A DNA stretch of 64,000 bases from Todiramphus chloris collaris (lineage: Eukaryota > Chordata > Aves > Coraciiformes > Alcedinidae), in the NCBI GenBank assembly GCA_025345505.1, contig JANVCC010000018.1:34966959-35030958 (forward strand). The letters are read 5' to 3'. A program made the translations under genes and the position numbers. The notes below the pieces were generated by a model, which saw nothing but the letters and a program-made list of their open reading frames with translations, had not been told where the DNA came from and searched no databases. This document shows positions 12,862-26,360 of the stretch, in pieces (the stretch's first letter is position 1; each line of letters opens with the position of its first letter).

Positions 12862-13793
12862 GGATAATAATTAAGAAGAATCTTAAACAAAATTACAACT
12901 GTAGTAGTGTTAGAGTGAGGCTATGAAAGAACTTCATATTTTAAACAAAGTATGGAGGTATCTGAATTATGGGGGTGCTTTACTTGTGATGCTACAATAT
13001 AGATCATTTCAGCAGGAGCACAGTGAACTGGTATCAAGCACTGGATCTACTTGCTTGATCTTTGAAACAATGATACTGAAATTGAAGCCTAACTAAGAAA
13101 TAGAGTTGATCCCTTTTCCCAACCTGAGAAATCAGTGGTGGTTCAGATTTTTAAATGGAAAAACACTAGTGATTTTATTTGATATGATTTCTTCCAACAC
13201 AATTTGTTCTATAGTTGTCGGGTTTTTTTAACCTCTACAGCAGCTGGGGAACTATTTATACAGCTTACTGGACACAGCAACAACCCTGCAGTTTGCTCAG
13301 CCAGGCCCAGCAAATAACATGAAGGCACAGAGGACTGTCAGGTCTTGTGGTTTCCTTCAAGTCCTGTTGGAAATACTAATTAATAAGAACAGCTCTGTAC
13401 ACGGACACTGATTGTTAATGAGGAAATGTGTGAGACTATCTTCAGTTGCCAGGTTATCATGGAAAAGGATGCACTGTTCTTACAGGCTTTTAATAATGGA
13501 AAGTAAGACAGGATATTTAATAAAATATCTAATCATCCCTCAGCCATGCTGATAGGCTGGTTGGCCTTTCTTTGAAAGCTCTCATTTAGCTTTTTTCATC
13601 TGATAGCGATGGTAAGTGGTTACGCTAACTGAAAAGGAGTAAAGGAAAATACTTGCTTTTCAGTACTTCAAAATGTGATCAGGTAAAACTAAATCTCCAA
13701 GATTTTTGAAAGCTTTTGTAAAATAGAAAGGAACCCAGCACTCTTGGTCTTCTGACCATCCAGATGCGGATATCAGTTAGATCTGGGAGATCA

Positions 13794-14293
13794 GTTAGAT
13801 CCAGGAAATTGCAGACCAATCAGCCTTGCCTCCATCCCTGGAAAAATGATGGAATGTCTCATTTTGGAGGCCATGCTGAAGCACATGGTAGAGAAGAGGG
13901 TCATCAGGAGTAGTCCGCATGGATTTACCAAGGGGGAATTATGCTTGACTAATCTGATAGCCTTCTACGATGTTGTGACTACATGGATAGATGCAGGAAG
14001 ACCAGTGGATGTAGTCTACCTTGACCTTAGCAAGTTTTTTGACACAGTCTCCCATAACATCCTCGTGAGCAAGCTCAGGAATTGTGTGATAGAAGAATGG
14101 ACAGTGGAATAGATTAAGAACTGGCTACACAATAGAGGCCAAAGAGTGGTGATCAATGGTGCAGAGTCCAGCTGGAGACCTGTAACTAGTGGAGTCCCCC
14201 AGCGATCAGTTCTGGGTTCAGTCCTATTCAATATCTTTATCAATGACCTTAATGATGGGACAGAGTACCTTCTCAGCAGGTTTGCTGATGACT
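13794..14293 (+). mobile_element. CR1 LINE, internal ORF2 fragment
   Basis: This plus-strand fragment covers only the middle of CR1 ORF2 and carries neither the 5' part nor the 3' untranslated region and octamer tail. LINE copies normally keep the 3' end, so a later deletion or rearrangement probably removed it. The left edge lies within an 18-bp direct repeat and the right edge is just after the FADD-coding codons. Confidence 0.92.
13801..14293 (+). pseudogene. CR1 ORF2 reverse-transcriptase core, one stop
   Basis: CR1 ORF2 encodes the endonuclease and reverse transcriptase that copy CR1 RNA into the genome by target-primed reverse transcription. This piece holds only the fingers-palm core. 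In one frame from 13801 the translation shows a PGNCRPISL finger motif, a HGFTKG motif, palm motif A as VVYLDLSKFFDTVSH with the catalytic Asp kept, motif B as [13 protein letters not shown], and motif C as FADD. The frame is interrupted once, by a TAG at 14110-14112 where the family has Trp. Motif B has Arg where Gly is usual. The endonuclease, the thumb and the C-terminal region are absent, so it cannot make an active enzyme. One stop over about 490 bp suggests moderate age. Confidence 0.9.
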
Positions 14294-17200
14294 CCTTTAG
14301 AGCTTAGGCTGCTATGGACCTATCGACCAGAGAAACAGCATTGCCAGGTCGCCCACTTTTGCTTTATTGTTAACTCAAAAAAGAAGACTATTTATGGGTG
14401 TTAAGAAACTCGGAAGTTCATTTCACTGAGCATTTTAAGGACAAGGAGGATGCAAGATAGGACCCTCCTCTTTTAAGCTTACTGAGTGAAATAAAACATT
14501 TATGTTCAGAGACTAATTAAAATTTGGGTTTAGCCCATTGTCCAAAACATTTCCCAGAACTAAGATGTATAAGAGAAATGGATTAAAGGAAGCAGAGCAA
14601 TATTGCACTGGGCAGAATAATCAATAAATAAGATGACTAGATGAAATATTTTCAGAGTAATTCCCATAAAAGATCAAAAATCATGAGATGAGAAACTCCT
14701 GGGAACTCCCACAGACTGTCAGGTAACATCTTCTTATATGACAAGGCTGAAGGTCTTTTTGTTATAGTGAGGATTTGACTAAGTTGCAGATTTAAGATTG
14801 TCTTCCTTCACTAACTGATCAGAAGCAACAGCAGTCTTTAAATCTAAGAAAATAATCTCAACAAATCCAACAAATCCTTGATTTTGTGGAAGCACCAGGA
14901 TTTCTGTGGTGCATCCTCTTTCCATTTCTTCATCCTTTCAGCTATTCTGTCCACCAACAATCAGTTAAAGAGAGAGCATTTTGTATCTATAAGATATATC
15001 TTTAAAAATATGTTTTCAATGGTTTCACTGTAGCTTGCCCTTATCTTGTTGACAGTAGTACAGGAAGAAAGGAAAACATTTAACCAATACAGCTACCACC
15101 TATTTTCAAAGGAATCGTTTCCTTTCTTTTATCCCATTCCTTGTTTTCTCTCTCATGGCATGAAATATACTGTATGTATTTCTTAAATATTTTCTTAAGT
15201 ACCCCTTTTATCACGATGCCTGTAAATCACTGCTCTGTGTCATCAGGTACACCAATGACTGCTATTATTATTAAGACTAACAAACATCTGATACTTAACA
15301 AATGTGTCTTTCTCTTCTTTCACCAGGTGATCTAATCACAGACTGTGATTAGATTACATGACCTGTGGCTAAGACTGTTTCTGAGCAAGCTGAAAAGTAG
15401 GAAATACCTAATATTTATGTGAGTAGTATATGATTCTGCCCAGAAGATATCATATAAGTAATTTATCATTGGAGGTGAATTTATAGAGCTGTCTAGTCTA
15501 TAGCTGATTTTGTCCCATAAATTCCCATGGTCCTTGAACTTCCCAGTACTAGGATAGAACTTCTCTATTTAAAAAATTTTTGAGCACAGAATCCTTGGGG
15601 AAAAAAAGACCTGGATTTTTTTCTGTATATAACTTCTACCTATCCGCATTACATTAAATGAATTCAGACACACACTATCATTGTGCTTTCCAAGGTACCA
15701 GACTTTAAATTTCACATTCTTTTGCAAAAGACATATTATTTTCATAACATCAGTAAGTATAATTAGTTTTCATATTAGAAACTAATACCTTCTTATATTT
15801 TTAACATATTAAATTATATATATTCCGTGTTCAAATGATGGATTTTATTCCCACTAATGCACTTCTGAGCCATAAGTCCCAAATCTTTTATGGTGGATGG
15901 AAAATACAGTATTTCTTGACTATTCAACAGGCAGGTAATTTATAATTAAATTAAAACATCCTATGTAAAGCTAAAATAATTTGATTTATTAGTAAATCTG
16001 AATGCTCTTCCCTCAAGCTATCTTCAGATCTGTTTGAGGAAGTATTCTACTAAGTCATATTGAATTACATGCTTATATCCATTCTTAATTAGATTTGAAG
16101 GAAACATGATAACACCAAGAGAAAAAAATAACATAGCTTGATTATGTGAATTAGTCAGTGTTTGTCCACCTTCTCTAGAATAGCTAACCTTTATATGGTT
16201 TTGTTTGAAAAGAGTCAGGCCCATGTGACATTCTACAAAAAGAACATTATTATTCTCTTTAATCCTGACTAAATTTGTTATGTTTGGTATTAAAGAAAGC
16301 AGGAATCAATATTCAAAGAAAGAAGTACTAAACATGAATTAAAGGAATTTGTGAATAGCCCGTGAGTAAAAAAAATGGACAAACACCAAAAGGATTAATG
16401 GTTGTATATAATTTTTCATTCACTTTTTTAATAAATCCTTTTTTTTTTCCTGTAAATTAGGAGGGTTTATACTTTCCAGTTGCCCAACTCTTTTCCCAGT
16501 ATGCTGAAAGGTCCTCATCCTTTTATTGTACATGAACTAATCTGATGTGTGTAAACCCAATCCTTAGTGTAAAGAATGGTGCAGGTAATCCTAAAGCACA
16601 GAATCAACTGCAAAGGGACCCTAGGTCTTCAGGTTCAGGTGGGGATGTCTAAATTGGTAGACAGGTGTATCATACTCCATTTTGGAGTTGTTACTATTTA
16701 AGTGTGGATCCCAGCTTCTCTTTGATACTGTCAGAACAATGATCATAGTCATTGACCAAAATGTAAACCACAGAGAGTCTGAATGATTGTGCCAATTCTG
16801 TTTCTTTCTACAAAGAGACTTGGAAATGGCACAGAATGTTTTTTAAGTTTTGACTTTCTAATATGTGTCAATAACTTTTATAGGCATAACAACAGGGCCA
16901 CATTCAGGCAGTTTCAGATGGACATTTTTCATTTCACAGACCTTTCATTTGGTGTTGCAGTGAAGAAATGATATTTTGACAGCACCATTATTTTTTGTAT
17001 GTCCCATCCTACATCTCTGGTTAAGGAAGAATTTTTAGATGAACTTGAAATGCCTAGTTATCCTGGGACACAAAAGAACAGATCCTACTGGTTTTTTTTT
17101 TCTCCTGATGGAGATTTTCCATTAAGGAATGGAAGCTTTCCTTCCATTCAAAGATACAAAACCAGAATAACACCAAATAAATTTTTGGGGTAGTTGTGAT

Positions 17201-20200
17201 AGAAGATGTTGTACACCAGGTAGACTAAAAATATGTTTTCAGGCACTCAGAACAACAAAAAACAGCAACCAGACTTAATACTGGCACCTTCAGGTAATTG
17301 TCTGACTGCATAAAGTATTGTTAAATATATATATAGTACTTCTAGTGTTTTTTCCTTTTTATTGCCTGTCACTGGTCCCCACTGGTTGGAGGCAGACTTA
17401 AGTCTACTTAGAAAACAGTGGTATCAGCAATGCACTTTTTTATTGCCCTTCCAGTGTACCCCTACAATTTGATGAGGATGATGTCCCTAATGAGGACTAG
17501 TAGTTTGAACTGCCTTGTCCGAGTACACAGAGGAAGTATACACTTGTCCTAACAAAGACAAGGGGACTTCCATTTCACCACCCATTCATCCTGCTGTGTG
17601 CCGCCAGGAAATGTCCAAAATTACCTCAGTTCATTTTAAATGTGGTTATGGTTCCTCTGATGGGGACAATTGTCCATGAAAAGCCTGGCTGAGACTGCCA
17701 TTTCTTTCCATATGAACTGCAAAAGAGGCGTCAGGCAGTAGTGAGTTTCAGTCTCTGATGGCCTGAACCAAGTTTGAATGTAGATATTAGTAACAAAAGA
17801 CCGATATCCAAATATTGATTGCCCTGGTGAAATATTATTTCTCTCATTTCCATCCTCATTGCGAAAAGGACAAATTTTATTTTTTTATTTCTGTGTAAAG
17901 GTGAAGTAAGCAGTAGACTAATTCCAGACAATTAAACATACCTTAAGCCAAGTGTCAAGCATCTGTCCTTTAGTTTCCTTTGTTTTTAAAAGTGTATTAA
18001 TCAAATTTCCCTTTAATTTCTAATCCCCTTGCTCTGCTCATTGACACTATAGCCCTGGTGCTGACTTTGGCAGTCTTCTCTGTGGTCTGTTCCTTTGTGT
18101 TCCCTATGTCATCTTGTGGACTAGAGCACCGTGCACCAGCCTTGGCTGCAGCAATGCTTTTGATCCATTCACTAGCTGGTTCTTAGAGGAGGCTGGCAAG
18201 GGATTCCTTACAGTGGGAACAAGGACCTCTATGACTTCTCACAGCACCTGAAAAACAAATAGAGTGGCCATGCTATGTCACTAGTCAGGAGGAGGGTGCA
18301 ACTTTATTATCAACAACTGTAGAGTACAGTAATTCAGCATCTGCTATAAATTAGCAAGGCTAGAAGTAAGCAAGATCTTGTCAGCTGTTTTAAGTGAGCA
18401 GGGCACAGATCCTCATGCTGTTCCTTGATGTTGTGAAGTCAGAATTTTCTTCTTCCTGCTTTATTCTCTGCTCTGCTTTTTCACAGGGAGTCCTTTGAGG
18501 CTCCTCAGTGCTATGCAGGACTGGTCTGTTCATCCCCCTCAGGAACAATCACATCCACCACAGACAACTGATCCTCATTTCACATGTTCTACTTTCTGTG
18601 GTCTTCTAACACAGCATATGTTATCATTGAGTTGGGTTACCCATTCTTCGCTTCAGGTCAGCTTTTTCCTTGGTTCCTCACCAGGCAACTCTCTGACCCA
18701 CACTGCTGCATGGACAGCAATGCCTCCCACAGATTGTACAAAGCATGTTTCAATGATGATGTGCTGCAAAAGGCTTGAAAGTCTCCATATGTAAAGGGAC
18801 TTAACCTATACACTTGTGTAGAAGGACATACCTGTACTACACAGTACAGTGAAGTGATCATCAGGTTAACAACAAATCAGCTAGGCTTGGAGGATGCAAA
18901 ATCCAGAGTGCACTATGCGTTTGGCCCCAACAGCAAACTGTCTGACTGACTGTCTGACAACCTATTTCTTTTCATTGATTTGGAGAGGCAGTAGGTTTGG
19001 AAGCCCTGGGTAGCAGTCTGTTGAATTACTCATTTCACTCTATAACTGAGATGCCACAATAGACAGAGTTTGTTGAAGTGCCACAGTAAATAGTCTGAAT
19101 ATTACTCTCTGTATTTGGCCTATAAACTCACTCTTTGTCAAATTAACTGGACTTCTATCATGATAATGAACACATGTTCACTGTCTCATATCTGGAAAGA
19201 TAATTTTTCCCATAATGTCATAGTTTTCAAAGGCCTTATTAGACAATTCTCAAGTAGCATCAATGTCCTCTATGCATGTAACCAGATGGTTTTATCCCTG
19301 GGGCTGTGTAGTATTTAGGCTTTGCATGATTTCTTTAAGATTGTTAACAAGAGATTTTGAACAAAACCATTTCTGTTTTGTCCATGCTCTCTTTCATAAT
19401 TTCAGAGTCTTATCAAATCAGCAATATATATTGTTGTCTTATGACCTGCATTCATGTATTTCAAGCATCCCTGTATGCCCTTTGGTCTTGTGTTGCAACA
19501 GCAACTGCTATGCTCCAGTTTCTATCATTCCCACCCCCTTTCATATTCTGTACCTGGTATTCAAGTTCTTCCATTTCATTGTCTAGGCTCATTAGTTTGT
19601 TATATAAATGTACTGTTCCTGAGGGTAAGGTTACATTTATGTAACTTAGAAGTTAGGTATCTGGGCTGAGAGGGGTCTTCTGTTCATAATTGAGAGAAAT
19701 AGGCAAATACAGAGGTGGATTTGTTCCATCTGTTTCAGACACTTAATTTAAGATGGGATGAATAATCTGCTGAATGTATTTTATCTTTCTGCAGTGACTG
19801 TAAGGGAGGTAGATGACTAGAATAGACCAGATGTGCAAATGTAAGATAACCAATGCTAGGTGAGATGAATATGGATTCCAGAAAAACCTCATTGTCTAGG
19901 TTCCCTCAATAGTTAGTAAAGAAAAATAAGCATCACTAGTAGACATTTCTTCCCTTGTATATTTGAGTGGCATAAATTTTTGTTTGGAGGAATGAGGGCA
20001 GAAGCACAGACTAACTTAAACCAACTTCTGATAGCTAAAAGCAGGAGATACGCATGTCACTCGAACAGTGACACCATACAAGTGCTACTGTCATAAATAG
20101 TAAAGTTTTCTTTATCCTTGAAAAACATAAACACACTGCTACTCCTTCACCCAATATGGCAACTTTGTGGATCTGGTTTTCCACCACTTACAGGCTGAAG

Positions 20201-20969
20201 CTAACCTTAAAATAATGCAAATATATCCCAGAATCTTTCCCATGTGACTGCAAATAAATACCATTTTTCTTTATCTGTCCTATCCGGATGCTGTAGAAAT
20301 TGTGTTTACCCAGGCAGCCACATGCAAATCACATTCCTTTTTTCATCAGCCACAAAGATGATGCTAATTTTGCTTTACTTTCTCATTTTAACGTCTTGTA
20401 TTTCATAAACTGCAATGTATTATAAAAAAAAAAAACCAAACAAACCAGAGAGAGTATGAATTGAGAATAGAAAGTGTATTCACAATTTTCAGGGTTAAAA
20501 ACCATGGTTAATTGGGCACAGTGGTTCACTGAGGAAAGGAAAGTGTGATAATTCCCTCAATGGAGATCACTGAGTCTCAAGGCTCCAGTTATGTAAGAGG
20601 ACCATCATAAACAGTTTAGTGTGAATGTTTGAACTACTGAATGTTTTAAAAAAACCTTGTAGTTTTGTTACTGAGAAATGGAACAAATTCTTGTTATACT
20701 CACAATGTGCCTTATTTATATGTGAGAGGGAACTAGATGTCATTGGATGTTAACTCATTTTAATCTGATAGCTGTCCTGAAAATGTTGATAAAGTCAGTA
20801 GGAACTATAGAGAGTCAATATTTTTGAAAACAAGGCTCAATAGTAACTTTTGGTATTCAATTTTAAAAAATTCACACTCAACTTTATTGAATTTTAGGAC
20901 CCTAACTTATGTGGTAATATAATTGCAAGATGTTAGTTCAGTGTAGGTCTTATGCTTTGTATCTGTTTT
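14294..20969. other. AT-rich unique DNA, no gene recognised
   Basis: No gene or known repeat is recognised in about 6.7 kb. All frames are at most about 107 codons and carry no domain that I know. The overlapping plus-strand frames at 19263-19669 are hydrophobic because of T-rich DNA, not because of membrane proteins. The one distinct structure is the palindrome at 15330-15354. Confidence 0.55.
15330..15354. repeat. Near-perfect 25-bp palindrome
   Basis: Arms ATCTAATCACAG and CTGTGATTAGAT are exact reverse complements of 12 bp with a single A between them. Each arm contains TAATC, the core bound by K50-type homeodomain proteins (OTX, PITX), so the site would present two facing cores. The spacer is too short for a hairpin loop without losing a few base pairs. 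The function is unknown. Confidence 0.85.
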
Positions 20970-21151
20970 CATAGAATCACAGAATCATAGAATAGTTTTG
21001 GCTGGAAGAGACTTCAAGATCACCAAGTACAACCTTATTCCTAGCCATATCAGAAACCACTAACCATGTCCCTAAGCACAACATTTACCCAGCTTTTAAA
21101 CATTTCCAGGGATGGTGACTCCACCACCTCCCTGGGCAGGCCATTCATCCA
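20970..21151 (-). mobile_element. CR1 LINE, short 3' end
   Basis: At the left are the tail units (TCACAGAATCATAGAAT) and the CR1 3' motif (GGCTGGAAGAGACTTCAAG on the plus strand). The element ends within the ACCTCCCTGGGCAGGCC segment near 21147. Right after this an unrelated repeat begins, so either CR1 landed at the edge of that repeat or the repeat cut the CR1. About 180 bp remain. Confidence 0.93.
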
Positions 21152-21315
21152 ACAATTGGCCAATAGTATGGTAGATTTTCCCACAGGGCAGGTAAGTCTG
21201 GAAAAGACAAGGGAAGAAAGTGAGCAACAAAGAACACCTTATTGGTGGAGCCTGAGGACTGATAAAATCATAGCCAGTGACAGATGTTACCTTGCCAGTC
21301 TGAGAGAGAACCAGA
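21152..21315 (+). repeat. Unclassified dispersed repeat, copy 1
   Basis: About 164 bp match 26361-26526 in the same orientation, at roughly 85% identity by eye with one small indel. Shared blocks include ATTTTCCCACAGG, TGGAAAAGACAAGGGAAGAA and GAGGACTGATAAAATCATAG. The sequence is not CR1 and I cannot place it in an avian family; a fragment of an LTR or a DNA transposon are both possible. The orientation sign is arbitrary. Confidence 0.75.
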
Positions 21316-23811
21316 ACAGGATAAACAGAGAGGGAAGGACTTATGTGGGAACTTGAGTAAGAAGATGAGAAATTCAAATTCAATACAGCAATGAAGTGAG
21401 AATCAAAGGACTTTCATTTATTATCTATGTTCTTCAGCTTTAAAAATTAATTTTTTGATGGAATGGTTCAATTCTTTGTCCCATTTGGCTGGTATAATGA
21501 AGTGGGGTATGTGATGCAATGAAAGTATACTTTGTTAATTGAGTAAGTAAAACTATGAATTCTCTCTTTTGGGTTATTAGTCTGATGATAAGGATTAAAC
21601 ATTTAATTGGACTGCACTTATCTGTTAAATCTAATTTTCTATGTTATTATTAAATATGTCTCTCTATAAGTGATGTGACATTTCATTTGCTCAACTGTGA
21701 GATTAAAATACCTTTAAAAACAAGAAATCTTTGAGTTCTTTACGTGCTATAGACTTATGAGTGATATATTGTTATGTTCACTAAAATGACAGCAAGCCTC
21801 AGCTCATGTGCCAAATAGAGTCCACTGACACATTTTGTGCAAGTATCAGTCAGACATACATTCCCAAGTCTTCCCCACTTTACATTATTGAGACTTGATG
21901 GAGCCAGCTTCTTCTAGTTTTCCTAACCCAGTGTTTGTGGGCTCATGTTTCTTATTATGAGATAGGCCACTCTAAGGACACATCTGCCCAAGGATGCATG
22001 CTTGCCATGTGATAGGGTGGAGCAATGTGATAGCTGCTGGCTGAGCAAGTTGACCTTGACGGTGTTCCAGATAGCATTCTAAGTCTCTTATGTGGGGAGG
22101 GAAGGATTTCTTCTTTGCCTCTGCATTAAGACCATGATTTGGTAATTCAACTGTGACTATTACCTGTCTTTCAGATGGATGTTGGTGATCTCCACTGAGT
22201 ATGAGTGATGCACCACTGCTGTAAGAGGCTCTGCTGAGGTCCCTTGTGTCTCTGTGTATAAGCACTAGTATTTTTCCTATGTTTCATGTTTACTTCAGTC
22301 ATCTGGGTCTCACACAATGGTAAGTTACTCCTTTTTCTTCACTTTGTCACCTCCGTTCCCTTTGATACTGTGTGATGTACCACCTAAAAGTCATTGGAGT
22401 ACCATTCAATATTCCTTCCCTTTTTTGTGTTTTGGTTTGGAGGACATATAGTGAACCAAATCCTGTTGACTGTTCCTAAGTATAACCTTTCCCCATTTTC
22501 CTGGTACTACTGGAAAACTGCAAAGCTGTCATACATTTTAAATGATGCACCACAATGAAGTGCTAAAACAGAGTCCCAATTTACTCTGGCTTGTACTTTT
22601 CTGACAGATGCCAGGAAGAGGGAGGGAGCTCCATTTGACTGAACTGGAAAAAAAAATCCACAGAACACAAGTCTACCTCACTTCTTATTTATCATTTCTG
22701 TAAGCTAGTTCATCTCTTCAGTCAACATCATAAATATGAAGGGCAAATGGTAAATGTATACAGTTTGATGCATCTGCATAGAAGACTGGCAGTGGATTCC
22801 TGTGCTTTTAAAGAGCTGTCCCTGTCTCCCTCAGGGCTGTAATGAAGTGCAGGTGCTGGAAGAGGGAGGCTGTGCTGCTGACATAGCACTGAGATTTCAG
22901 TCAGTGAATTTCAGAGGCCGCCTCTGCTTAGCACAATGGGATAACTTAGCTGACCTTATCCAACTCACAGACCACTGATTTACACAGTCCACAATGAACA
23001 TTCTAAATACTAGATTCAAGAAATCTTTTCAGAGTTTTGGTGTCAAAGTAAGTTTTAAGTGTGGGGATCTTTCCATGACTTTGAAAGACACAAAGTAGAA
23101 GAATCACAGCTCTAATTTTCTGCATCCCAGAAGGCTAGATCTGGTCTTGAAACATAGATTTCACATTTGAAAAAACAGAGCTCCTGATCAGTTCTAAGTA
23201 GAGAAAATAAGGGGAATGAGAGCTTAAAGTAAAGCATGTTCATCTTAAAACAGACCTACTCTATAACACATGCTAGGGTAAGATAACAGACCATTATCAA
23301 AGTGAAATGAGATAGCAGTTCACATAAATCTTGAAAACAGTTTTGTAACCTGATAAAACCTCTTCAGAATTTTAAAGGAATGGTTAATAAAAGTATGAGA
23401 GTGTATCCTTATGTCACTTGGATTTCAGCAAGGGTGAAATACAAATAAGCTGGAAATTTGTGGCAAAATTCTCATTGCATTTTGCAGTACTTCTTGCAAG
23501 TCTTCCTACATCCTGCTCTGTTTTCGCTTCTTTTTCAGAGCTTTTTAGGCTGTTCTGTGTTTTTCACAAGATTTCTTCAAGATGTACCCTTGTGGGCTTC
23601 TGCTTTCACATATTCAGGATGTTAAAGGATCCTTGCATTAAATATTTTTATAATTTCCTTTTCAGATAAAAAAATGCACAAAATAAGAACTGATACAAAG
23701 ATTATTTATATCAACACAAGTATTTTCCATAGACGTAAATTTTGGGGTTCAGTAGCAGGAAAAACTCCTTAAGCAGTGATGAAGGTTAAATGAACAGGAG
23801 TTATCTAGTGA
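21316..23811. other. AT-rich unique DNA, no gene recognised
   Basis: No gene or known repeat is seen. A 97-codon minus-strand frame at 21972-22265 and an 83-codon plus-strand frame at 23418-23669 have no recognisable domain and are probably chance. Confidence 0.55.
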
Positions 23812-23903
23812 TCCTTCTCTGGCAGGGGGGTTGGACTAGATGATCTTTCGAGGTCCGTTCCAATCCCTAACATTCTGTGATTCTGTGATTTTGTGATTCT
23901 GTG
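23812..23903 (+). mobile_element. CR1 LINE, extreme 3' end only
   Basis: Only about 92 bp remain. They contain the end of the CR1 3' untranslated region (GGTTGGACTAGATGATCTTT) followed by tail units ATTCTGTG, ATTCTGTG, ATTTTGTG and ATTCTGTG. Because the tail is on the right, the element lies on the plus strand. Such very short insertions are common products of aborted CR1 reverse transcription. Confidence 0.95.
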
Positions 23904-26360
23904 AGTTTTGTCTGAACAAGGAGTTCAAACGCTAAGGGGACAGGCAGTAAGATAATGCCACGGTCCCTCATTTATGGAGGTTTCAAATAGCTTAGACTGA
24001 GCCTGTTGGAGATTGTTTCCACTCTACTGACTCAGTCCATCTCTGCTCATGCTCAGGATGGCATTCAGTAGCCAGATCCTGGCCAGCAACCACACTGACT
24101 TGTTGGGTCAGTAAAATACCGGTTATAGTGTGTTGATCTGCACAACTCTTGTAAGCAGTTGTATCTACAGCAGACACCTTCATGCAGTGCAATCAATGTG
24201 GAGACCATCCTGATGGGATGGGACTGTGTTCTGCCATCTGAGGGCTTGGGGGAACCACCATGGGTAACACACAGCCCTGAATGGGTCTCTGCCAACACCT
24301 GGGACAGTGCTCCACAGGTTAGAACATGTTTATCTCACAGTAAATGTGGTAAATGCATATGAAAATATAATTTTTACACTTTATACAAGGGAAATACTAT
24401 TTTGTCTTATCTATATTATCTGAAGGCAAATGTTTCATACCACACTGAATAGAGGAGGAGGTCAGGCACAAAGGATGGGACTAAGCTCACCTAGCTTTAG
24501 ATAGGTACACCATAAACATGTCTGAGACACTTTCTGGGAGATCTCTCAATAGACAGTAGAGTTAAGTACATATTTTGAGGGTGAGATTTGTCAGTCCATC
24601 CTAGACATCTTTAGTACGAGATTATCTGCATTCTAGAAATGTCTATTCATTTATTAGCTACAAAGAGCACAGAAAGGATTATCAATGTGGGTGCAAAGTA
24701 TCAAACTGATTCTCATAGTTTTGCAATGTGATAATTTACAAGGTCCTCTGAAAAGCACATGGCAGAGGAGTTTAATGACAGTCTTTGACTGGCAACCTAG
24801 AAAATGGGCCATTCTTCATAGGACACTCTAGTCTCCATTAAGCCTTACTTTAAGAAAAAAAACAGAAAAAAAAAATCACCAAATTCTGCAACACACTTAA
24901 GTAATTTCTACTCCAGAGATTGCCCTGATCTTCCAAAGCAGAGGGATGCTCCAAATAAAGATCACTGCTTATTGGCAGGGTTGTGTGTGGTCAGGGAATG
25001 TTTAAACAGCACCTGTTCATGATAAACCTGATTCAAATCAATGCTGCAAGAACATGACATTGTGTGATAGACTAGTAATGAAATGAATGATGAAAGAGAT
25101 GAGTCAGCCTATAGGGAAAAAGAAAAACAATTTTTTTTTTTTTCTTCTGCACCTGTTGTGGACAATTTTACTCTGAGTGCCATATACATTGTATTTCCAG
25201 AAATGACATTTCACTGTGGTGATTTAGAGGTGTTTACACATTAGCACACATGAGTAAGAAACACTTCATTATGTTGTCATTATTAGTGATAGAAAAATAA
25301 TCAGTCAGTAAATGTTAAATTCTTCCATGTCTTTTTTTAGCTTTATAGTTTAAAATAACCCCTTAAGAAGGCATTTAAAATGAACATTCTGAAGAGATAA
25401 CCTAGAAGTTCAGGATTTCAACAGTTAGTACTGCATCCTACTATCAAACTTCAGTGTTTTCCACTGATCGGGTACATTATTCCTCAGGTGTGTAAGGAGT
25501 TGTCAGAATGAGATAATGACAATCCCGTAGTGTGAATAGTGTCCAACACAGCTTCTTGAAAACTTCATGTCATTAACTTACTTGAGAATTCCTGCAGTCT
25601 CACTCCTATGTGATAAGCATAACCTGCTGGAAAAAGGTAAGGATGATGATGGCTTTGAAACATGGCACATTGACTATGTTAAGGATTTGTTGAGTAGTAT
25701 GAGGAGGAGTACATGTTGACTGCAGTGATCAGCTATGTATCTGTTGTAGATCTGTTGTCTACCTATTAGAGGAAGAGTGTACCAGTTCTTAGAGATGCTG
25801 GGAAAGGAGCAGACTAATTCTGAAATTAATAATTGATTCCTTTTTCAATCAAATATTTTTCCTTTTTTTCACTAGTTAGAAAATGCTGCTGTTGACTCTG
25901 CTTTTTAGTAAGAGAGCAGTTTTCCTTTCCAGACCATTGCTATTTGCTTGCAGCTGAAATCTTTTTGGAGCCCTGTTCTGGAAATGCATCCTGGGAGAGA
26001 TGAACTTTGAAGTTGCTGTCACGTGGAAGAAAACTATGATCTGACAGTCTGACTGTGGCACTTCTTAGAACACAACCGTGGTCCTGGATGGACTTTTTAC
26101 AAAGCCTCACAGATTGACCCCCTGCTTCTGATTTGGACATGTGCTGCCAGGACACGTGTACAAAGCTGGACATCATAAAGCAAGCTGAGAGGGAAACAAG
26201 AGCTGTGGAAAATGTGTTGTAACATAAACTGTGATGCTGAAGTGAGAAGGGAGAAAAACATAGCTGATGGTGTGCTAAAGCTGTGTTTATTCCTTGAATT
26301 TCGTCTCTGTTCGGATGTGGCAAAAGGAACAATATGTGAATGTCCCACTTGGTTTCTAGT
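23904..26360. other. Unique DNA, no gene recognised
   Basis: No gene is recognised. Overlapping frames at 23992-24362 (both strands) and a 130-codon minus-strand frame at 25940-26332 have no domain that I know. The latter ends just before the second copy of the unclassified repeat, so its DNA could be part of a longer repeat unit whose edges I cannot define. Confidence 0.5.

Larger units (their letters stand above)
9805..13800. other. AT-rich unique DNA, no gene recognised
   Basis: Apart from a CA microsatellite at 10667-10687 and an A-rich run at 12832-12861, I see nothing I can name. The longest frame is 158 codons at 11719-12195 on the plus strand. It has no recognisable domain and sits in DNA that looks no different from its surroundings. 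An 18-bp direct repeat beginning ATCAGTTAGATC at 13772 and 13790 lies just before the CR1 block. Confidence 0.5.
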
